DNA of 64,000 bases from Planosporangium flavigriseum (lineage in GTDB: Bacteria > Actinomycetota > Actinomycetes > Mycobacteriales > Micromonosporaceae): NCBI RefSeq assembly GCF_011947225.1, contig NZ_JAATVW010000009.1, forward strand, positions 1 through 64,000, in the 5' to 3' direction. Within the stretch, counting starts at the first letter, position 1. The number at the start of each line of letters is the position of its first letter. Of this stretch, positions 61,397 to 64,000 are shown one piece after another. The notes beneath the pieces are model-generated. The model did not search any database, was not told the origin of the DNA, and saw nothing but the letters and a program-made list of their open reading frames with translations. The position numbers were made by a program, and so were the translations under genes.

Positions 61397-63930
61397 TGGT
61401 TTTCCTCCTGTCCGAGGGCGTCGCCGGCCCGGCGACCCCGGTTCGTACCCGCCTGGAACGACGACATACGGCTCCTGACCAGGTCAGGTGAGACCGCCGG
61501 GGCCTCGTCCTCTTCGGCGATGAGGGTCGGTCCGGCGGCGTTGCGCAGCTGCGGCGCGAGGCTCGCCTGCCGTACGCGGCGCGGCAGGCCGCGTGGACGG
61601 CCGAGCGGCGTCGGCGAAGTGCCCGATTCGTCCGGGCCCGCCTCCGCCCTGAAACCGACCGGTTCGGCGGCGCGCTGGAAGGGAGCGGGTTCGGCCGAGC
61701 GCTGGAAGGGAGCGGGTTCGGCCGAGCGCTGGAAGGGAGCGCTGGCGACCGGCTGCCCGGCTGGCCACTGCTGGCCGACCGACGGTGCCAGGCGCAGTGG
61801 CACCTCGAACTGCGGCGGAACCTCCGGGTGGCGGCGGAGCCACTCGAACTGCTCGGAATCGTCCGGCCGGGAGTACCCGTTGGTGCCCCGTCCGTTCGAT
61901 CCCGCGTGCTCGTCGGCGTCAGGGTGGGCGACCGATTCGGCGCCGTCGTCGGCCCGGTGCTGGCCGGGATCCATCGCCGGTAGCTGCTGGGTCACGGCGG
62001 CGCGCCCGACCGAGCCCGCTGCTTCGGCCAACTGCTCCCCGGTGGCTATCAGCTCCGTGGGGAGCAGCACGATGGCGGTGATCCCACCGAAGAGCGACGG
62101 CCGTAGCTGTACCTGCACGCCGTGCTTGGCGGCGAGCCGTGCGACCACGAACAGGCCCAGCTGGGCGCTGTCGGCCAGGTTGAAGTCCGGCGGGTTGAGG
62201 AGCTGCCGGTTGAGGACGGCCACGGCGTCAGGCGTCATGCCCAGACCGCGGTCCTCGATCTCGATCGCGAAGCCGTTGCCGACCGCCTGTCCGGTCACGT
62301 TGACCTTGGTGTGCGGAGGCGAGTAGTCGGTGCCGTTCTCGATCAGCTCGGCGAGCATGTGCACGATGTCGCCGACGGCCCGCCCGACCAGGGCGTCCTC
62401 GCCGACCACGGAGAGGTCGACCCGGTCGTAGTCCTCGATCTCGGAGATGGCGCCGCGGATGACGTCGACCATCGGTACCGGCTGGCGCCAGCCCCGGCCG
62501 GGGGCGTTGCCCGCGAGGATGACGAGGTCCTCGGCGTGGCGGCGCATGCGGGTGGCGAGGTGGTCGACCCGGAAGAGGTTGGCCAGGTCGTCCGGCTCGG
62601 TGGTGCGCCGCTCCATGCTGTCGAGCAGCGCGAGCTGCCGGTGGAGCAGGCCCTGGCTGCGGCGGGCGATGTTGACGAAGAACTGGTTGATGCCCTGGCG
62701 GAGGGTGGCCTCTTCCACCGCGGCGTCGATAGCGGTGCGGCGTACCCGGTTGAACGCCTCGCCGACCTCGCCGATCTCGTCGTTGCCCAGGTCCAGGGGA
62801 GGCGCTTCCAGAGCCGGGTCGACCCGCTCGCCCCGGCGCAGCCGGCTCACCACGCTAGGCAGGCGTACGTCGGCGAGGTCGAGCGCGGCGCCGCGCAGCC
62901 CGGCGAGGCGGATCGAGAGCGACCGGCCCAGCCGGATGGTGAGGAACAGCGACAGGACGACGGCGAGCAGACCACCGAGACCGGTCAGCGCCAGGTTCCG
63001 CAGCGCGACGTCGGCCGCGTCGTTGATGCGCCGGTCGATGTCGTCACCGAGGGCCCTGATGAACGTGTTCAACACGGCGAGGGCCGGCTGGTAGACGGCC
63101 TCCCAGGTGGTGGGGTCGGTCGGCGGGACGAAGCCGTTGAAACCCTTGGCCAGCATGGGGATGTTGTGGGCGTACACGTCCTGAGTGGACTTGGCCGCGA
63201 CGAACCGGTCAACGAGGTCCTTGAGATCGCCCGTGAACAGCGCTGACGCCTGGTTCACCTGGTTTGCCATGGCGCCGATCAGCTGCGTGAGCGCCACCGA
63301 GTCCGGAGGCGTGTACCGGCGCGCGATGCCCAGGCCGGCGATGATCGCGTCTTCCTCGCTGAGCTGGTCCTTGAGGCGGGCGGTGCCGGTCTGACCGGCC
63401 TGCTCCTTGGCGACCTCGGACGTCACGCTCTCTGGCAGCGCGTCGAACAGGGCGAAAATGGCCCAGATCGTGCTGGTGTAGAGCGACCGGGCGGTGGGGC
63501 GGTCCGGAGCGGCAGCCGCCGCCTGCCGGTTCGCGGGCATCTTGTCCAGCGCCTGGAGCGTCTCGGTGATCTTGCGCTTGGTCACTTCGTTGTTGTTGCG
63601 CAGCTCGGAGTTGCTGAGCAGCCGGCGCCACTTGGACACCGCCGTGTCGCTGGTCGCCTGGGCAGCCTGGAGCGTGGTGGGGTCGAGGCGGCCGCCGGCC
63701 AGGTACATGTCGACCGCTTTCCGCTCGGCCTGAAGCGCTGCCACGACGGCGTTGCCCGGGGTACGTACGTCCCGCTTGGCGACGTCGGCCAGGCGCAGGT
63801 CGAGCACTGGCTTGGCCACGGTGACGAGGGCGAACGTGTACAACCCGACGAGGGCTATCAGAGGCACGACGAGCATCGCGAACATTTGTCGCCGGATGGA
63901 TCTGCTGCGCTTTGGTTTGCTGCGCTTCAT
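61393..63930 (-). CDS. Conservon sensor kinase with nitrate-sensing-type domain (CvnA-like)
   Basis: 845 residues. An N-terminal membrane helix (about 18-40) leads to a large extracytoplasmic NIT-type helical sensor (about 45-305). A second membrane helix, HAMP, a DHp-like segment (FFVNIARRSQGLLHRQLALL) and a HATPase domain (about 500-640; ELIENGTDYSPP, EDRGLGMTP) follow. A 200-residue disordered tail contains 27-bp-encoded APFQRSAEP repeats. It heads the conservon and probably relays an external signal to the roadblock/GTPase module. The ATG at 63930 is chosen because GAGG lies 5 nt upstream; a GTG one codon earlier is too close to it. Confidence 0.92.
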   Translation of the reverse strand: MKRSKPKRSRSIRRQMFAMLVVPLIALVGLYTFALVTVAKPVLDLRLADVAKRDVRTPGNAVVAALQAERKAVDMYLAGGRLDPTTLQAAQATSDTAVSKWRRLLSNSELRNNNEVTKRKITETLQALDKMPANRQAAAAAPDRPTARSLYTSTIWAIFALFDALPESVTSEVAKEQAGQTGTARLKDQLSEEDAIIAGLGIARRYTPPDSVALTQLIGAMANQVNQASALFTGDLKDLVDRFVAAKSTQDVYAHNIPMLAKGFNGFVPPTDPTTWEAVYQPALAVLNTFIRALGDDIDRRINDAADVALRNLALTGLGGLLAVVLSLFLTIRLGRSLSIRLAGLRGAALDLADVRLPSVVSRLRRGERVDPALEAPPLDLGNDEIGEVGEAFNRVRRTAIDAAVEEATLRQGINQFFVNIARRSQGLLHRQLALLDSMERRTTEPDDLANLFRVDHLATRMRRHAEDLVILAGNAPGRGWRQPVPMVDVIRGAISEIEDYDRVDLSVVGEDALVGRAVGDIVHMLAELIENGTDYSPPHTKVNVTGQAVGNGFAIEIEDRGLGMTPDAVAVLNRQLLNPPDFNLADSAQLGLFVVARLAAKHGVQVQLRPSLFGGITAIVLLPTELIATGEQLAEAAGSVGRAAVTQQLPAMDPGQHRADDGAESVAHPDADEHAGSNGRGTNGYSRPDDSEQFEWLRRHPEVPPQFEVPLRLAPSVGQQWPAGQPVASAPFQRSAEPAPFQRSAEPAPFQRAAEPVGFRAEAGPDESGTSPTPLGRPRGLPRRVRQASLAPQLRNAAGPTLIAEEDEAPAVSPDLVRSRMSSFQAGTNRGRRAGDALGQEENQ
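61673..61740 (-). repeat. 27-bp tandem repeat in the kinase tail
   Basis: Two full copies and a half copy of a unit beginning CGCTGGAAGGGAGCGGG (plus-strand) encode repeated APFQRSAEP nonapeptides in the C-terminal disordered tail. Confidence 0.85.
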
Positions 63931-64000
63931 CACACCTCGTTTCGCAGGAATTGCGAGGAGTTACTGTCCCGGCGTCAAACGCGAGCGGGCGAGGCGCAAA
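63931..64000 (-). promoter_or_regulatory. Upstream region of the conservon with a small dyad
   Basis: The last 70 bases precede the kinase start. A TCGCA-N5-TGCGA dyad at 63942-63956 lies 12 bp before the ATG and could be an operator. The promoter itself may lie beyond the window edge. Confidence 0.3.

Overview
The window reads as chromosomal DNA of a high-GC, sporulating-lineage actinomycete, most likely a Micromonosporaceae-type organism. The basis is strong G/C in third codon positions, many GTG and some TTG starts coupled by GTGA/ATGA overlaps, a Cvn-type conservon, a putative F420-dependent oxidoreductase, a Spo0M-like protein and PucR/BlaI/roadblock families typical of such genomes. No rRNA, tRNA, CRISPR array, insertion sequence or prophage was seen.

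Layout. 1-2.8 kb: tail of a sensor kinase, a DapA-superfamily aldolase/lyase and a benzaldehyde-dehydrogenase-like ALDH. 2.8-9.0 kb: MerR regulator divergent from an apparent operon of two CNNM/CorC proteins, HtpX protease and a Spo0M-like protein, facing an atypical NRAMP-family transporter. 9.2-13.2 kb: small secreted peptide, two-component pair, acidic-repeat protein, aromatic-acid MFS transporter. 13.3-17.3 kb: orphan peptide-type binding lipoprotein, type II NADH dehydrogenase, then two gene remnants (truncated cyanase, truncated DapA-family gene). 17.4-22.6 kb: chemoreceptor, PAS-GGDEF-EAL protein with a degenerate GGDEF site, and a membrane diguanylate cyclase. 22.8-26.5 kb: LLM oxidoreductase and a large UPF1-like SF1 helicase with a decayed nuclease-like tail.

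26.5-33.3 kb (minus strand) is the most unusual segment. Six genes with overlapping ends encode an OleA-like thiolase, a GT2 glycosyltransferase, an OleC-like adenylating enzyme, a YihY-GT2 fusion, a short P450 and an OleD-like reductase. No OleB-type hydrolase is present. I infer a biosynthetic operon for a glycosylated and oxidised beta-lactone or 2-alkyl-3-hydroxy acid lipid.

33.6-41.2 kb (plus strand): an 18-bp repeat array, then FAD monooxygenase, TorT-like binding protein, amidohydrolase, RbsA/RbsC-like ABC transporter and XRE-cupin regulator, which looks like an uptake-and-degradation cluster. 41.3-48.1 kb: small proteins, DinB-like protein, drug-efflux MFS, a CE1758/CE1759 luciferase-type monooxygenase-reductase pair, and a secreted beta-helix protein. 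48.2-51.3 kb: small housekeeping or unknown genes (DUF1992, RNase H, BlaI-type regulator, DUF1684, DUF1348, orphan RelE-like toxin). 51.4-56.2 kb: PucR regulator, aldehyde dehydrogenase and NCS1 nucleobase-type permease. 56.3-59.9 kb: cobalamin-dependent methionine synthase. 60.0-63.9 kb: a four-gene conservon (GTPase, DUF742, roadblock, nitrate-sensor-type kinase) with the kinase promoter at the window edge.

All domain and family calls come from reading motifs by eye; no database search was run.
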